64,000 nt of DNA from Cellulomonas denverensis (lineage in GTDB: Bacteria > Actinomycetota > Actinomycetes > Actinomycetales > Cellulomonadaceae): contig NZ_JAAXOX010000013.1 of the NCBI RefSeq assembly GCF_012396125.1, forward strand, positions 1 to 64,000, written 5' to 3'. Positions 53,447 to 63,040 of this stretch are shown piece by piece. Made by a program: the position numbers and the translations under genes. The notes below the pieces were generated by a model. The model was not told the origin of the DNA. It saw only the letters and a program-made list of their open reading frames with translations, and searched no databases. How positions within the stretch are numbered: position 1 is the stretch's first letter; every line of letters begins with the position of its first letter.

Positions 53447-54861
53447 CCATCGACCTCGCGCACCGTCCGACCGCCCGCACCGGGTTGCGGCTCTCCCGCG
53501 CCGCGGGCCACGGCCGCCCGACCGCACCGGTGCGGATCGTGCACCTCGGCCTGGGCAACTTCTTCCGGGCGCACCAGGCCTGGTACACCGACAACGCGCC
53601 GGACGCCGCGGGCTGGGGCATCGCCGCCTTCGCCGGCCGGTCCCGCGGCCCCGCCGATGCCCTGGCACCGCAGGACGGGCTGTACACCCTGGTGGCGCGG
53701 GCCCCGGACTGCGACCGGTTCCGGGTGGTGTCCAGCGTCTCGGCGGTGCACGGTGCGGACGAGCAGGACGCCTGGCTGGGCTACTGGTCGGACCGGGCGG
53801 TGGCGGTGGCGACCCTGACCGTGACCGAGGCCGGCTATCTGCGCGGCACCGACGGCGGACTGGACCAGCAGGACGCCGGGGTCCGGGCCGACCTGACCGC
53901 CCTGCGCGCCGACCGCGGCGGACCGGTGCGGACCGCGCCCGGCCGGGTGGTGGCCGGGCTGCGAGCGCGCCGCGCCACCGGTGCCGGGCCGATGACGCTG
54001 CTGCCCTGCGACAACCTGCCGGAGAACGGTGCCGCGCTGCGCCGGGTGGTGCTGGAACTCGCCGACCTGGTCGAGCCGGAGCTGGCCGGGTGGATCGCCG
54101 AGCAGATCGCCTTCGGCACCACGATGGTCGACCGGATCACCCCGGCGACCACCGAGGCGGACCGGGTGGCGGTGCAGGCGGCGACCGGGCTGGCCGATGC
54201 CGCCCCGGTGGGCACCGAGCCCTTTGCGGAGTGGGTGATCGCCGGGGAGTTCCCGGCCGGGCGCCCGGCCTGGGAGGACGCCGGGGCCCACCTGGTCGGC
54301 GATGTGCGGCCGTTCGAACAGCGCAAACTCTGGCTGCTGAACGGTGCGCACTCGCTGCTCGCCTACGCCGGGAGCGTGGCCGGGCACCGGACGGTGGCGG
54401 ACGCGATCGCCGACCCCCGGCTGCGGCAGCGGGTCGACCTGTGGTGGACCGAGGCCGCCCGGTACCTGGCGCTGCCGCCGGACGAGGTCGCCGGTTACCG
54501 GCGTGCGCTGCTGGGCCGGTTCGGCAACCCGCGGATCGAGCACCTGCTGGCGCAGATCGCCGCGGACGGCTCGCAGAAGCTGCCGGCGCGGGTGGCGCCG
54601 GTGCTGCGCGCCGAGTGCGCGGCCGGCCGGGTCCCGCTCGGTGCCGCGACCACGGTGGCGGGCTGGGTGCTGCACCTGCGCGGTGGGGGCGCCCCGGTGG
54701 CGGACGCCCGGCCGGACCAGGTCGCCGAGCTGGCCCGCGGGTCCCTCGCCGACACCGTGCACGCCGTGCTGGCCTGGCTGGTGCCGGGGTGGGAACGGCA
54801 CCAGCCGCTGGTGGACGCCGTGCTGGACGCCGCCGCAGCGCTGAACCGCCGGGCGGCCTGA
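53443..54861 (+). CDS. uxuB: fructuronate reductase / mannitol dehydrogenase family
   Basis: The 472-residue protein is a long-chain mannitol dehydrogenase-like oxidoreductase: VRIVHLGLGNFFRAHQAWYTD is the NAD-binding start, and DRITPATTEADRV and RKLWLLNGAHSLLAYAG (catalytic Lys and Asn-Gly-x-His) are family signatures. Next to uxaC it should reduce fructuronate to mannonate, the substrate of uxuA. The GTG at 53443 overlaps the uxaC stop (GTGA), with GAAAGG upstream. Related enzymes use mannitol or tagaturonate, but the context favours fructuronate. Confidence 0.9.
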   Translation: MTIDLAHRPTARTGLRLSRAAGHGRPTAPVRIVHLGLGNFFRAHQAWYTDNAPDAAGWGIAAFAGRSRGPADALAPQDGLYTLVARAPDCDRFRVVSSVSAVHGADEQDAWLGYWSDRAVAVATLTVTEAGYLRGTDGGLDQQDAGVRADLTALRADRGGPVRTAPGRVVAGLRARRATGAGPMTLLPCDNLPENGAALRRVVLELADLVEPELAGWIAEQIAFGTTMVDRITPATTEADRVAVQAATGLADAAPVGTEPFAEWVIAGEFPAGRPAWEDAGAHLVGDVRPFEQRKLWLLNGAHSLLAYAGSVAGHRTVADAIADPRLRQRVDLWWTEAARYLALPPDEVAGYRRALLGRFGNPRIEHLLAQIAADGSQKLPARVAPVLRAECAAGRVPLGAATTVAGWVLHLRGGGAPVADARPDQVAELARGSLADTVHAVLAWLVPGWERHQPLVDAVLDAAAALNRRAA

Positions 54862-54908
54862 GCGGACCGGCGCGCACCACGGCCGGGGCCGGGACCACCG
54901 CACGGGAC

Positions 54909-56972
54909 TCAGTCCCGCCGCAGCACCACCACGTCCGCCGGCGCGAGCGTCACCGCCTCCCCCCGGGTCCAGCGCCGGTCGGTGAGCAGGTCCACCCCGT
55001 CGGCGTGCGCCGCCACCGTCACCGGCGCCGTGCCGTGGTGCAGCACCAGGTCGATCCGGTCACCGCGCGGGGTGATCCGAGTGGCCAGTTCGAGTCCGGG
55101 CACCTCGGCGAAGGGGCCAAGCAGGTCGTGCCGGCCGAGCGCGGACCGGACGATGTGCGCCAGACCCTCCTGGTCCAGCGGCGCACCGACGTACCAGACC
55201 TGGCCCTCGCCGCCCGGGCCGGCCTGCGGGGCGGGCACCCGGCGGCGGGTGACCGCGGGTTCCCCGGCGTAGAAGTCGGCGCCGTAGCGGGCGATCACCT
55301 CGGCCCCCTCGGGCACCAGGATCTCGAACACCCAGCGCGCGTCCGCCACCGGCCCGCCGTCGGTGAAGGTCACCGGGTTGGCCAGCTCCGGCTCGGCGGC
55401 GTCGGTCTCGGCCACCCGGACCCCGGCCAGGGCGGCCAGCGGTCCGGGCACGTCGGCAAGGAACCGCCGGTCGTACTCGTCCACCCGGCCGGACAGGAAG
55501 CCGGTCAGCACGGTGCCACCGCGGGCGGCGACCGCGGCCAGCCGGTCGGGCAGGTCGTCCTTGATCAGGTGCAGCAGCGGTGCGGCGACCACGTCGTAGC
55601 CGGACAGGTCGGCGGTCACCGGCAGCACGTCCAGCTGGGCGCCGGCCTCCCAGAACGCCCGGCCCCACTCCAGCACGGTGGGCAGGTATCGCAGCAACCG
55701 GTTCGGTCCGTCCGCCAGTTCCATCGCCCACCAGGAGTCCCAGTCGACCAGCAGGGCGGCCCGGGCCGGGGTGCGGGCGCCGAGCAGCAGGTCGCCGACC
55801 CGCTGCAACTCGGCCCCCAGTCCGGCGACCTCCCGGAACGCCCGGGTGTCCAGCCGGCCGGAGTGGTCCAGCACGGCGCCGTGGGTCATCTCGCAGGCGC
55901 CGCGCGAGGCCCGCAGCTGGAAGAACAGCACCGAGTCCGAGCCGTGCGCGATCGCCTGCCAGGACCACAGCCGCATGATCCCCGGCCGGCGGACCGGGTT
56001 GACGTCGCGGGAGGCGGTGACCGTCGGCGTCTGCTCCATCAGCCAGAACGGGGCGCCGTCCTTCAGGCCCCGCATCAGGTCGTGGGTCAGGGCGGTGCGC
56101 CAGGGTTCGTCGCTGCGGGGCGGGTAGTTGTCCCAGGAGGCGAAGTCCAGGTGCGGCGCCCAGCGGTGGTAGTCCAGCGGCTGGTAGAACCCCATGAAGT
56201 TGGTGGTCACCGGCAGGTCGGAGTGCGCGCGGATCGCCGCCTTCTCCTCGCAGAACTGCCGGATCGCGTTGTCGGTGCTGAACCGGCGGTAGTCCAGAGT
56301 GATCCCCTGGAAGGCGGTGTGGTCCGGGCCGCGCCAGTGCTCGGTGAGCGCACTCGGCGGTTCGATCTGCTCCCAGGCGGTGAACCGGTGCGACCAGAAG
56401 GTGGTGTTCCAGGCGTCGTTGAGGGCGTCCAGCGTGCCGTACCGGCGGCGCAGCCAGGCGCGGAACTCCCCGGCGCACAGCTCGCAGTAGCAGGTGCCGC
56501 CGTCGCCGCCGTACTCGTTGCCGATGTGCCAGGCGACCACGGCGGGCCGGTCGGCGTAGCGCTCGGCGACCCGGCCGGCCAGCTCCCGGGCCAGCCGGCG
56601 GAACACCGGCGAGCTCCAGCAGGCGTTGTGCCGCTGGCCGTACCGGTGCTTGCGACCCTCGAAGTCGACCCGGGTCACCTCCGGGTGGTCGTGCGCCAGC
56701 CACGGCGGCAGTGCCCCGGTGCCGGTGGCCAGGCAGATCTGCCGCCCCTCGTCCTCGGCGCGCTGCACGATCCGGTCCAGCACGGTGAAGTCGTAGCGGT
56801 CCGGGCCGGGCTGGCTGACCGACCACAGGAACACCCCGAGCGTGACGGTGGTGATCCGGGCGGCGTCGAAGGCGGCGTAGTCCGCGTCCCACACCTCCGG
56901 CGGCCACTGCTCCGGGTTGTAGTCGCCGCCGAAGGCGATCGTCCCGGTCCGCGGCAGGCGGGCCTCAGTCAT
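54909..56972 (-). CDS. GH42 family beta-galactosidase
   Basis: The 687-residue protein has the GH42 catalytic pair: acid/base Glu153 in HIGNEYGG and nucleophile Glu313 in LMEQTPT. A zinc cluster is formed by Cys118, Cys161, Cys163 and Cys166. No signal peptide is present, so it acts in the cytoplasm. The ATG at 56972 overlaps the end of the DUF624 gene by eight bases. It is the last gene of the second sugar operon and probably releases galactose or arabinose from imported oligosaccharides. Confidence 0.93.
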   Translation of the reverse strand: MTEARLPRTGTIAFGGDYNPEQWPPEVWDADYAAFDAARITTVTLGVFLWSVSQPGPDRYDFTVLDRIVQRAEDEGRQICLATGTGALPPWLAHDHPEVTRVDFEGRKHRYGQRHNACWSSPVFRRLARELAGRVAERYADRPAVVAWHIGNEYGGDGGTCYCELCAGEFRAWLRRRYGTLDALNDAWNTTFWSHRFTAWEQIEPPSALTEHWRGPDHTAFQGITLDYRRFSTDNAIRQFCEEKAAIRAHSDLPVTTNFMGFYQPLDYHRWAPHLDFASWDNYPPRSDEPWRTALTHDLMRGLKDGAPFWLMEQTPTVTASRDVNPVRRPGIMRLWSWQAIAHGSDSVLFFQLRASRGACEMTHGAVLDHSGRLDTRAFREVAGLGAELQRVGDLLLGARTPARAALLVDWDSWWAMELADGPNRLLRYLPTVLEWGRAFWEAGAQLDVLPVTADLSGYDVVAAPLLHLIKDDLPDRLAAVAARGGTVLTGFLSGRVDEYDRRFLADVPGPLAALAGVRVAETDAAEPELANPVTFTDGGPVADARWVFEILVPEGAEVIARYGADFYAGEPAVTRRRVPAPQAGPGGEGQVWYVGAPLDQEGLAHIVRSALGRHDLLGPFAEVPGLELATRITPRGDRIDLVLHHGTAPVTVAAHADGVDLLTDRRWTRGEAVTLAPADVVVLRRD

Positions 56973-57657
56973 GTCGGGTGAACCTCTCGGTGATGTCGGT
57001 GACCAGGGGGCGGGCCATCGCGTGCAGCAGCAGCACGGCGGCCCAGGCGAGCAGCGCGGCCACCACGTCGAAGGCCAGGACGGTGATGGTCGCGCCGATC
57101 AGGAGCAGGCTCAGCACGCCCAGGCTGAACCGCCACTGCGGCAGCACCTCGATCAGCGCGATCCGCACCGCGTCGCGCAGCCGGAAGGTGAACCGGGCCT
57201 GGATCACGGCCAGGTGCGCGGCCAGCACCACCAGCAGCGCGGCGATCACCAGGCTGACCGGGCGCAGCGCCGCACCGCCGGGCACCGCGTCGGCATAGGC
57301 GATGTTGAGCGCCGGCACCGTGGCGACGAGCAGCAGCGGGGCCCACCAGCTCAGGGTGCCGAGCGCATCCCGCCGATAGGCCCGCCAGAACCCGCGGGCC
57401 GGGGACAGATCCCGGTCGACCTCCCAGGAGCGCGCCGCGGCCAGCCCGGCGACCACCGCCGGTCCGGCCGGCAGCAGTGCCAGCAGGTACAGCGGCAGGT
57501 TGGACGGGTCGCGTTCCAGCACCACCAAGGCCGCCGCGGTGGGCAGCGTGGTCAGCACCAGCAGCAGTTCGAGCACCAGGCACCGGTAGACCCCGGCCGC
57601 CGCCCGGGACAGCACGCCGGGGCCGACCTCCTCGTCGGTCCAGGTCCGGGCGTTCAT
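56965..57657 (-). CDS. DUF624 (YesL-like) membrane protein
   Basis: The 230-residue protein has six predicted membrane helices (LVLELLLVLTTLPTAAALVVL, LYLLALLPAGPAVVAGLAAA and later ones) and the YesL pattern PARGFWRAYRRDALGTLSW. DUF624 proteins often accompany YtcP/LplB-type sugar transporters, but their role is not known. The ATG at 57657 overlaps the GH39 stop (ATGA). Confidence 0.85.
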   Translation of the reverse strand: MNARTWTDEEVGPGVLSRAAAGVYRCLVLELLLVLTTLPTAAALVVLERDPSNLPLYLLALLPAGPAVVAGLAAARSWEVDRDLSPARGFWRAYRRDALGTLSWWAPLLLVATVPALNIAYADAVPGGAALRPVSLVIAALLVVLAAHLAVIQARFTFRLRDAVRIALIEVLPQWRFSLGVLSLLLIGATITVLAFDVVAALLAWAAVLLLHAMARPLVTDITERFTRHD

Positions 57658-59174
57658 CGCGGTTCCCCGGCGCCGAGCAGCCGGCGCTCGTCCAGCCAGG
57701 GCGGGGTCCGGTCCGGGGCGCCGGTCACCTCCACCAGGGCGATGCCGTGCCGGCCCAGGTCGACGTCCAGCCGGTGGCGACCGCCCTGCGCGGGCACCCG
57801 GCGGACGGTGATCGCGGGGGTCGCGGCGTCGTGCAGGTCGGCCATCGCCCGGTGGTCCGGGGCGAGCGGCGAGCCCATCACCTGCCAAGCGGCCCGGGCA
57901 TTCCCGCGCAGCGCGTCCACGTGCCGCTCGGTGACCACCGCGTCGCCCTCGCCGGGCAGGTCCAGCCGCACCCGGTGGCCGTCCTCGGCGACGGTGGCGC
58001 CGTCGACGGGCTGCCAGAGCAGGGCGCTGATCCGGCCGTCCGGGTGCCGGGTGACCAGGTGGTCGGCGCCCCGGGCCAGGATGTCGGCGCCCAGCCGGGC
58101 CATGAAGGCGTACAGGTGGAACACCGGCTTGCGCAGCTGGCGGTGCCCGAGCAGGCCGAAGCCGCCGTGCAGCGGTGCGGTCGGCACGCCCTCCTCCTCG
58201 AAGACGTCGCACAGCGTCCAGTAGGAGAACGAGTCGACCAGGTCGCCACCGTGGGCCAGCACCGGGGCCAGGTAGGCGGCCTGGTAGGCGGTGTCGTGGA
58301 CCGGGTTGTCCGGCCGGTAGGAGCTGGAGAACTCGGTGATGTGCACCGGCAGGCCGGCCAGGCCGGTCTCCGCCAGCAGGCTCCGCGGGGTGCCGAACTG
58401 GGTCAGCAGGTCCTGCGGCGGGCGCAGGGTCTGGTAGGTCCCGAACGGCACGTGCTGCGCCGGGCCGGAGGTGTAGGCGTGCTTGCTGACGAAGTCGCAG
58501 GGCACGCCGGCGCGCTCGACGTACTCGGCGAACCGGGGCAGCCAGTCGTCGGCACCGGGCGACACGGCAGGCCCGCCGACCGCGATCTGCGGGTCGATGT
58601 CCTTCACGGCGCGGGCGGTGACGGCGTAGAGCCGGTGGTAGGCGTCCTCGTCGGCGTCCTGCCAGAACACCGGCAGATTCGGTTCGTTCCAGACCTCGAC
58701 CGGCCAGCCGCGCACCTGGTCGATGCCGTACCGCTGCACCAGGTGGCCCAGCAGTGCCCGGACCAGGTCCGCCCAGGCGTCGTGGTCCCGCGGCGGGGTC
58801 ACGTTGCCGCGCCACCAGAACTGGGTCTGGTCACCGGAGGCGAGCGCGGCCGGCATGAACCCGAGTTCCAGGAACGGCGCCATCCCGGCGCCCAGCCAGG
58901 TGTCGATCACCAGGTCGACGTAGGCGAAGCCGTACCGGGTCCCGGCCCGTCCGCCGTGGTCGTAGGGCCGGACCAGGCCCATGTCGTCGTGCAGGATCCC
59001 GTGCGCCCGGGTCGCCCCGAAGCCGATCTCCTCCTGCACCACCGCCAGGGAGTCCCGGTAGTCGGCGTGCAGCACCTCCCGGGTCCGGCCGGTGCCGACA
59101 CAGGCGCGCCAGGCGGTGGACAGCGTCGCCACGGGCGCGGTGGGGACGACGACGGGAACGGGTGTGCGGGTCAT
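57654..59174 (-). CDS. GH39-like glycoside hydrolase (beta-xylosidase type)
   Basis: The 506-residue protein is a clan A TIM-barrel hydrolase with Glu164 in VWNEPNLP as acid/base and Glu281 in HITEFSSS as nucleophile, the GH39 pattern. No signal peptide is seen, so it is cytoplasmic. GGAGG lies six bases before the ATG. GH39 enzymes include beta-xylosidases and alpha-L-iduronidases; with GH42 and hexuronate genes next door, a hemicellulose- or pectin-derived oligosaccharide is the likely substrate. Confidence 0.85.
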   Translation of the reverse strand: MTRTPVPVVVPTAPVATLSTAWRACVGTGRTREVLHADYRDSLAVVQEEIGFGATRAHGILHDDMGLVRPYDHGGRAGTRYGFAYVDLVIDTWLGAGMAPFLELGFMPAALASGDQTQFWWRGNVTPPRDHDAWADLVRALLGHLVQRYGIDQVRGWPVEVWNEPNLPVFWQDADEDAYHRLYAVTARAVKDIDPQIAVGGPAVSPGADDWLPRFAEYVERAGVPCDFVSKHAYTSGPAQHVPFGTYQTLRPPQDLLTQFGTPRSLLAETGLAGLPVHITEFSSSYRPDNPVHDTAYQAAYLAPVLAHGGDLVDSFSYWTLCDVFEEEGVPTAPLHGGFGLLGHRQLRKPVFHLYAFMARLGADILARGADHLVTRHPDGRISALLWQPVDGATVAEDGHRVRLDLPGEGDAVVTERHVDALRGNARAAWQVMGSPLAPDHRAMADLHDAATPAITVRRVPAQGGRHRLDVDLGRHGIALVEVTGAPDRTPPWLDERRLLGAGEPR

Positions 59175-59194
59175 GACTGCCCTCCGGGGCCGGG

Positions 59195-59224
59195 GTGGGC
59201 GGGCGCGCACCGGCGCCCGCCCAC
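59195..59224 (-). terminator. strong hairpin after the second binding-protein gene
   Basis: GTGGGCGGGCGC (59195-59206) pairs perfectly over 12 bp with GCGCCCGCCCAC (59213-59224) around a six-base loop. It starts 15 bases after the binding-protein stop codon and before the GH39 gene. The placement is the same as for the hairpin after the first sugar-binding gene. Confidence 0.72.
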
Positions 59225-59239
59225 CGGGATGGTGATCGA

Positions 59240-60880
59240 TCAGCCGTTCTCGGCCTGGTAGCGCTCGCGGGCGCCGTTGATCACGTCGACGTACTGGGAC
59301 GCGCCCTTGCCCTCCACCTCGGCCAGGAAGGAATCCCACTCGGAGAGGTCACGCTGGCCGAGGATGAACTGGATCGACCCCTGGAAGACCGCGTCCTTCA
59401 GCGAGCTGTCCAGCAGCGCGAGCTGCTCGTTCTCCGACTCGTTCAGCGGCGCCGGCGGGGCCAGTTCCATCATCTCGTAGTCGGCGATCGACTCCTGGAA
59501 CGCGACCTCGGCGTCGGAGAAGGTCGACCAGAGCAGCTCGGTGCTGCCGCCGTAGGCGAAGTTGCCGCCGGAGAAGCCGAAGTCCTTCTGCAGGTGCAGC
59601 GGGGCGTCCGGGTTCATCCCGACGTAGTCGACATCCGCCGCCAGGGTGCGGGTGCCGTCGGCGGCCTTCTCGTAGGTGGTGCCCTCGACGCCCCACTTGG
59701 TGAACTCTTGGCCCTCGTCCGAGTAGAACAGCCAGTCGATGAACTGCATCATCGCCACGAAGTCCGGCGAGTCGGCGGCCGAGGCGGAGATCATCAGGCC
59801 GTTCTCCAGTTGGGAGACCGGGTTGAGCATGCACCCGGCGTCACCGCACGGCACCGGGATCTTCGCCACGGTCGCCCCCGGGACGTTCTCCTTCAGGCCC
59901 GGCTCGTAGTCGTTGACGATCGCCTGCGCGTTGGCGCTGATCGCGGCGCTGCGGCCGGTGACGAACTTCTGGATCGCCGCGTCGTCGTCCTGGGTGAAGC
60001 TCTCCGGGTCCATCAGGCCGTCGGCGACCAGGCCGTGGAAGTACTCGATCATCTCCCGGTACTCCGGCATCGCGGCGGTGACCACGAACTCCCCGGCGTC
60101 CGGGTCCCAGGTCTCGTTGTTGTAGCCCCATCCGCCGGAAGTGCCGAAGCCGAGGGAGGCCACGTTCAGCAGGGCGCCGCCCGGGTCGGTCTCGGAGTAC
60201 CGGTCGGAGAACGGGTACTCGCCCGGCCGGGCCTCCTTGATCGCCTCCAGCGCGGTGCGGAACTCGTCCCAGGTGGTCGGCGTGGCCAGTCCGAGCTCGT
60301 CCAGCACATCGGTGCGCATCGCGATCGTGTAGTCCTGCCACGGCGCCTCGTGCACACCGGGCAGCAGGTAGAACTTGCCGTCCTCCTGCCGGCGCTGGTC
60401 GAGGTTGTCCTCCAGCCCCCACTCCTCGATCTTGGCCTGCAGGTTCGGCATCAGGTCGAGGTAGTCCGAGACCGGCAGGATCGCGCCGGAGGCGACGAAC
60501 GGGTCCTCCTGGCCGCCGTAGGTCTTGGCGATGATCGACGGGGCGTCGCCGGCGCCGATCAGCAGGCTGCGCTTCTGCTCGTAGTCGCTCAGCGGGACCA
60601 GCGTCGGTTCCAGGGTCACATTCGTGCGCTCGGTGATCTCGGACCACAGCAGCCAGTCGCTCTGCGACGGGTAGTTCGGGTGGTCGGAGTACAGGATGGA
60701 GAAGGTGAGCGGTTCGGTGGCGGTGAACTGGTCGCCGACGGCGTAGTCCTCCATCGCACCGGTGCGGTTGTCGAGGCCGGTGGACTCCTCGTCCGAGCCG
60801 GAGCCGCCGGAGCAGGCGGTCAGGGCCAGGGCCAGGGCCGCGATGGCGGCGATGCCACGCGCCCGTGTGCGCTGGGACAT
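59240..60880 (-). CDS. LplA-like sugar-binding lipoprotein
   Basis: The 546-residue protein has a lipobox (ALTAC, Cys23), a Gly/Ser/Asp linker and the start YAVGDQFTATEPLTFSILYSDHPNYP of the YtcQ/LplA-type binding proteins that serve YteP/YtcP permeases. Such importers often have no dedicated ATPase gene and share MsmX-like ATPases; none is encoded here. The ligand is probably a uronic-acid- or galactose-containing oligosaccharide, inferred from the downstream hydrolases. Confidence 0.88.
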   Translation of the reverse strand: MSQRTRARGIAAIAALALALTACSGGSGSDEESTGLDNRTGAMEDYAVGDQFTATEPLTFSILYSDHPNYPSQSDWLLWSEITERTNVTLEPTLVPLSDYEQKRSLLIGAGDAPSIIAKTYGGQEDPFVASGAILPVSDYLDLMPNLQAKIEEWGLEDNLDQRRQEDGKFYLLPGVHEAPWQDYTIAMRTDVLDELGLATPTTWDEFRTALEAIKEARPGEYPFSDRYSETDPGGALLNVASLGFGTSGGWGYNNETWDPDAGEFVVTAAMPEYREMIEYFHGLVADGLMDPESFTQDDDAAIQKFVTGRSAAISANAQAIVNDYEPGLKENVPGATVAKIPVPCGDAGCMLNPVSQLENGLMISASAADSPDFVAMMQFIDWLFYSDEGQEFTKWGVEGTTYEKAADGTRTLAADVDYVGMNPDAPLHLQKDFGFSGGNFAYGGSTELLWSTFSDAEVAFQESIADYEMMELAPPAPLNESENEQLALLDSSLKDAVFQGSIQFILGQRDLSEWDSFLAEVEGKGASQYVDVINGARERYQAENG

Positions 60881-60964
60881 GGGGGTTTCCTTTCGTGACG
60901 AACGTCGTTGTCGGTCGAGCAGGAGGTGGGGGGCGCAGTCGTCGGCGAACCGGGGGCGCGGGAG

Positions 60965-61909
60965 TCAGCCCTTGACGGAGCCGAGCATCACCCCCGAGAC
61001 GAAGTAGCGCTGGACGAAGGGGTAGACGCACAGGATCGGCAGCACCGTGAGCAGCATCGTCACGGCCTGGATGTTCGACGACACCTGGGCGATGTCCGCG
61101 GCGCCGACCGCCCCGGTGGACTGGGCGGTGGACGACCCGGCGATCAGGTTCCGCAGGTAGACGGTCACCGGGAACAGCTCGGACCGGTCCATGTACAGGA
61201 ACGCCGCGAACCACGAGTTCCAGAAGGTGACCGCGTAGAACAGCAGCATGGTGGCGATCACCGCCTTGGACAGTGGGATGACGATCTTCCACAGGATCCG
61301 GTAGGTGCCGAGCCCGTCGATCTGCGCCGCTTCCTCCAGGTCGGGCGGCAGATTCTCGAAGAACGCCTTCATCACCAGCAGGTTGAACACGCTGATCGCA
61401 TTGGGCAGCACGATCGCCCAGATGGTGTTCTTCAGCCCCAGGCTGGTGATCAGCACGTAGTTCGGGATCAGGCCGCCGTTGAAGAACATCGTGAACACCG
61501 CAATCCCGATCAGCACGCTGCGCCCGCGCAGGTGGTGCTTGGAGATCACGTAGGCGTAGCAGGTGGTCAGCACCAGGGCGATCGCCGTGGCCACCACGGT
61601 GTAGACCACGGTGTTCCGGTAGTTGGTCCAGAACATCGAGTCGCCCATCACCAGCTGGTAGGTGGTGAGGTTGAACCCAACCGGCCAGATGTTCACCTTC
61701 CCGGACCGGATCGCGGTGTCCGAACTGAACGACTGGGCGACGATCATCAGGAACGGGTAGAGGGTCGCCGCCACCACGCCGAGCAGCACGATCACGTTGA
61801 ACACCCGGAACACCCGGTAGCCGCGGGTGTCCTTCAGGGAATGTCCCGGTCGCACCGGAGGGGTGGCCACCGGGGCCGGGGTCGTCTCGGTGGTCTCGGT
61901 CGTCGTCAC
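60965..61909 (-). CDS. LplC/YtcP-type sugar ABC permease
   Basis: The 314-residue protein has six membrane helices and the ATPase-contact loop DLEEAAQIDGLGTYRILWKIVIPLSKAV. ADIAQVSSNIQAVTMLLTVLPILCVYPFVQRYF is the C-terminal family signature. The GTG at 61909 overlaps the stop of the partner permease (GTGA). It forms the pore with the next gene product. Confidence 0.92.
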   Translation of the reverse strand: MTTTETTETTPAPVATPPVRPGHSLKDTRGYRVFRVFNVIVLLGVVAATLYPFLMIVAQSFSSDTAIRSGKVNIWPVGFNLTTYQLVMGDSMFWTNYRNTVVYTVVATAIALVLTTCYAYVISKHHLRGRSVLIGIAVFTMFFNGGLIPNYVLITSLGLKNTIWAIVLPNAISVFNLLVMKAFFENLPPDLEEAAQIDGLGTYRILWKIVIPLSKAVIATMLLFYAVTFWNSWFAAFLYMDRSELFPVTVYLRNLIAGSSTAQSTGAVGAADIAQVSSNIQAVTMLLTVLPILCVYPFVQRYFVSGVMLGSVKG

Positions 61910-62865
61910 CACAGGCTCGCTCCCACCGCTCGCTTGGAGATCGCATTCGCGGAGAGGATCAACGTCAGGCCGATGATCGACTCGAACAGCCCGATGGCCG
62001 CCGCGTACGAGAAGTTGTTGGACACCAGGCCGACCCGGTACAGGTAGGTCGAGATGACGTCGGCCGTGGGGTAGGTCAGCGGGTTGTAGAGCAGCAGGAT
62101 CTTCTCGAACCCGACCGCCATGAAGGTGCCGATCTGCAGGATCAGCAGCGTGACCATCGTCGGCCGGATGCCCGGCAGCGTGACGTGCCAGGTCTGCTTC
62201 CACCGGTTGGCACCGTCGATCCGGGCCGCCTCGTACAGCGACTCGTCCACCGTGGTCAGCGCGGCCAGGTAGAGGATCGTGCCCCAGCCGACGGTCTGCC
62301 AGACCTCCGAGGACACGTAGATCGCCCGGAACCACTCGGGTTGTTGCAGGAACGGCACCGCATCCCCGCCGAGCGCGGTGACGATCTGGTTGACCGTGCC
62401 CTCCAGCGACAGCAGCTGGAACAGCATCCCGGCGATGATCACGATCGACAGGAAGTGCGGCAGGTAGGACACCGACTGCACGAACCGCTTGAACACCCGC
62501 GAGCGCAGCTCGTTCAGCAGCAGCGCCAGGACGATCGGCAGCGGGAAGCAGAACAGCAGGGTCAGCGCCCCGATGACCAGGGTGTTGCGGAAGACCATCC
62601 AGAACGTGGGGTCGTTGAGGAACATCTCCACATAGCGGAAGCCCACCCACTCCTCGCCGAAGATGTTCCCGCCGGCCCGGAACTTCCGGAACGCGATCAC
62701 GTTGCCGAGCATCGGCACGTAGCGGAACACCGCGAAGAACAGCAGCGGCAGCACGGCCAGCGAGTACAGCTGCCAGTCCCGCCGCAGGGCGGTCCGCCAG
62801 GGCACCCGGCCGTCGGCGGCCCGGCGGCGCGCTGGTCGCGCCGGGCGGGAGGTGCTCACACTCAT
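61906..62865 (-). CDS. LplB/YteP-type sugar ABC permease
   Basis: The 319-residue protein has a basic N-terminus, six membrane helices and the contact loop ESLYEAARIDGANRWKQTWHVTLPGIRPTM. The start KRDWQLYSLAVLPLLFFAVFRYVPM-like region and the end AISKRAVGASLW are family features. It is the first gene of the GH39/GH42 operon. A LacI operator lies 34 bases upstream. Confidence 0.92.
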   Translation of the reverse strand: MSVSTSRPARPARRRAADGRVPWRTALRRDWQLYSLAVLPLLFFAVFRYVPMLGNVIAFRKFRAGGNIFGEEWVGFRYVEMFLNDPTFWMVFRNTLVIGALTLLFCFPLPIVLALLLNELRSRVFKRFVQSVSYLPHFLSIVIIAGMLFQLLSLEGTVNQIVTALGGDAVPFLQQPEWFRAIYVSSEVWQTVGWGTILYLAALTTVDESLYEAARIDGANRWKQTWHVTLPGIRPTMVTLLILQIGTFMAVGFEKILLLYNPLTYPTADVISTYLYRVGLVSNNFSYAAAIGLFESIIGLTLILSANAISKRAVGASLW

Positions 62866-62898
62866 GGGACATCCACCTCGCTGTGGGAGACCGTGGTC

Positions 62899-62918
62899 GA
62901 AACTATCGACATCGTTTC
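62899..62918. promoter_or_regulatory. LacI-family operator between the divergent LacI gene and sugar operon
   Basis: GAAACTATCGACATCGTTTC is a 20-bp imperfect palindrome with GAAAC and GTTTC ends, typical of LacI-family sites. An overlapping repeat, AACTATCG (62901-62908) and CGATAGTT (62919-62926), is perfect over 8 bp. It probably controls the permease operon and may regulate the LacI gene as well. Confidence 0.75.
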
Positions 62919-63040
62919 CGATAGTTGGCGTTCAGGACCCTAGGGGTGGACACCCGGATCGTCAAGGATCGCCATGGGTTCTGGGGACTGCGCTACAGTG
63001 GCCAGCGGCTGCTGCTGAGCGACACTTTCGAAGGGAAGCC

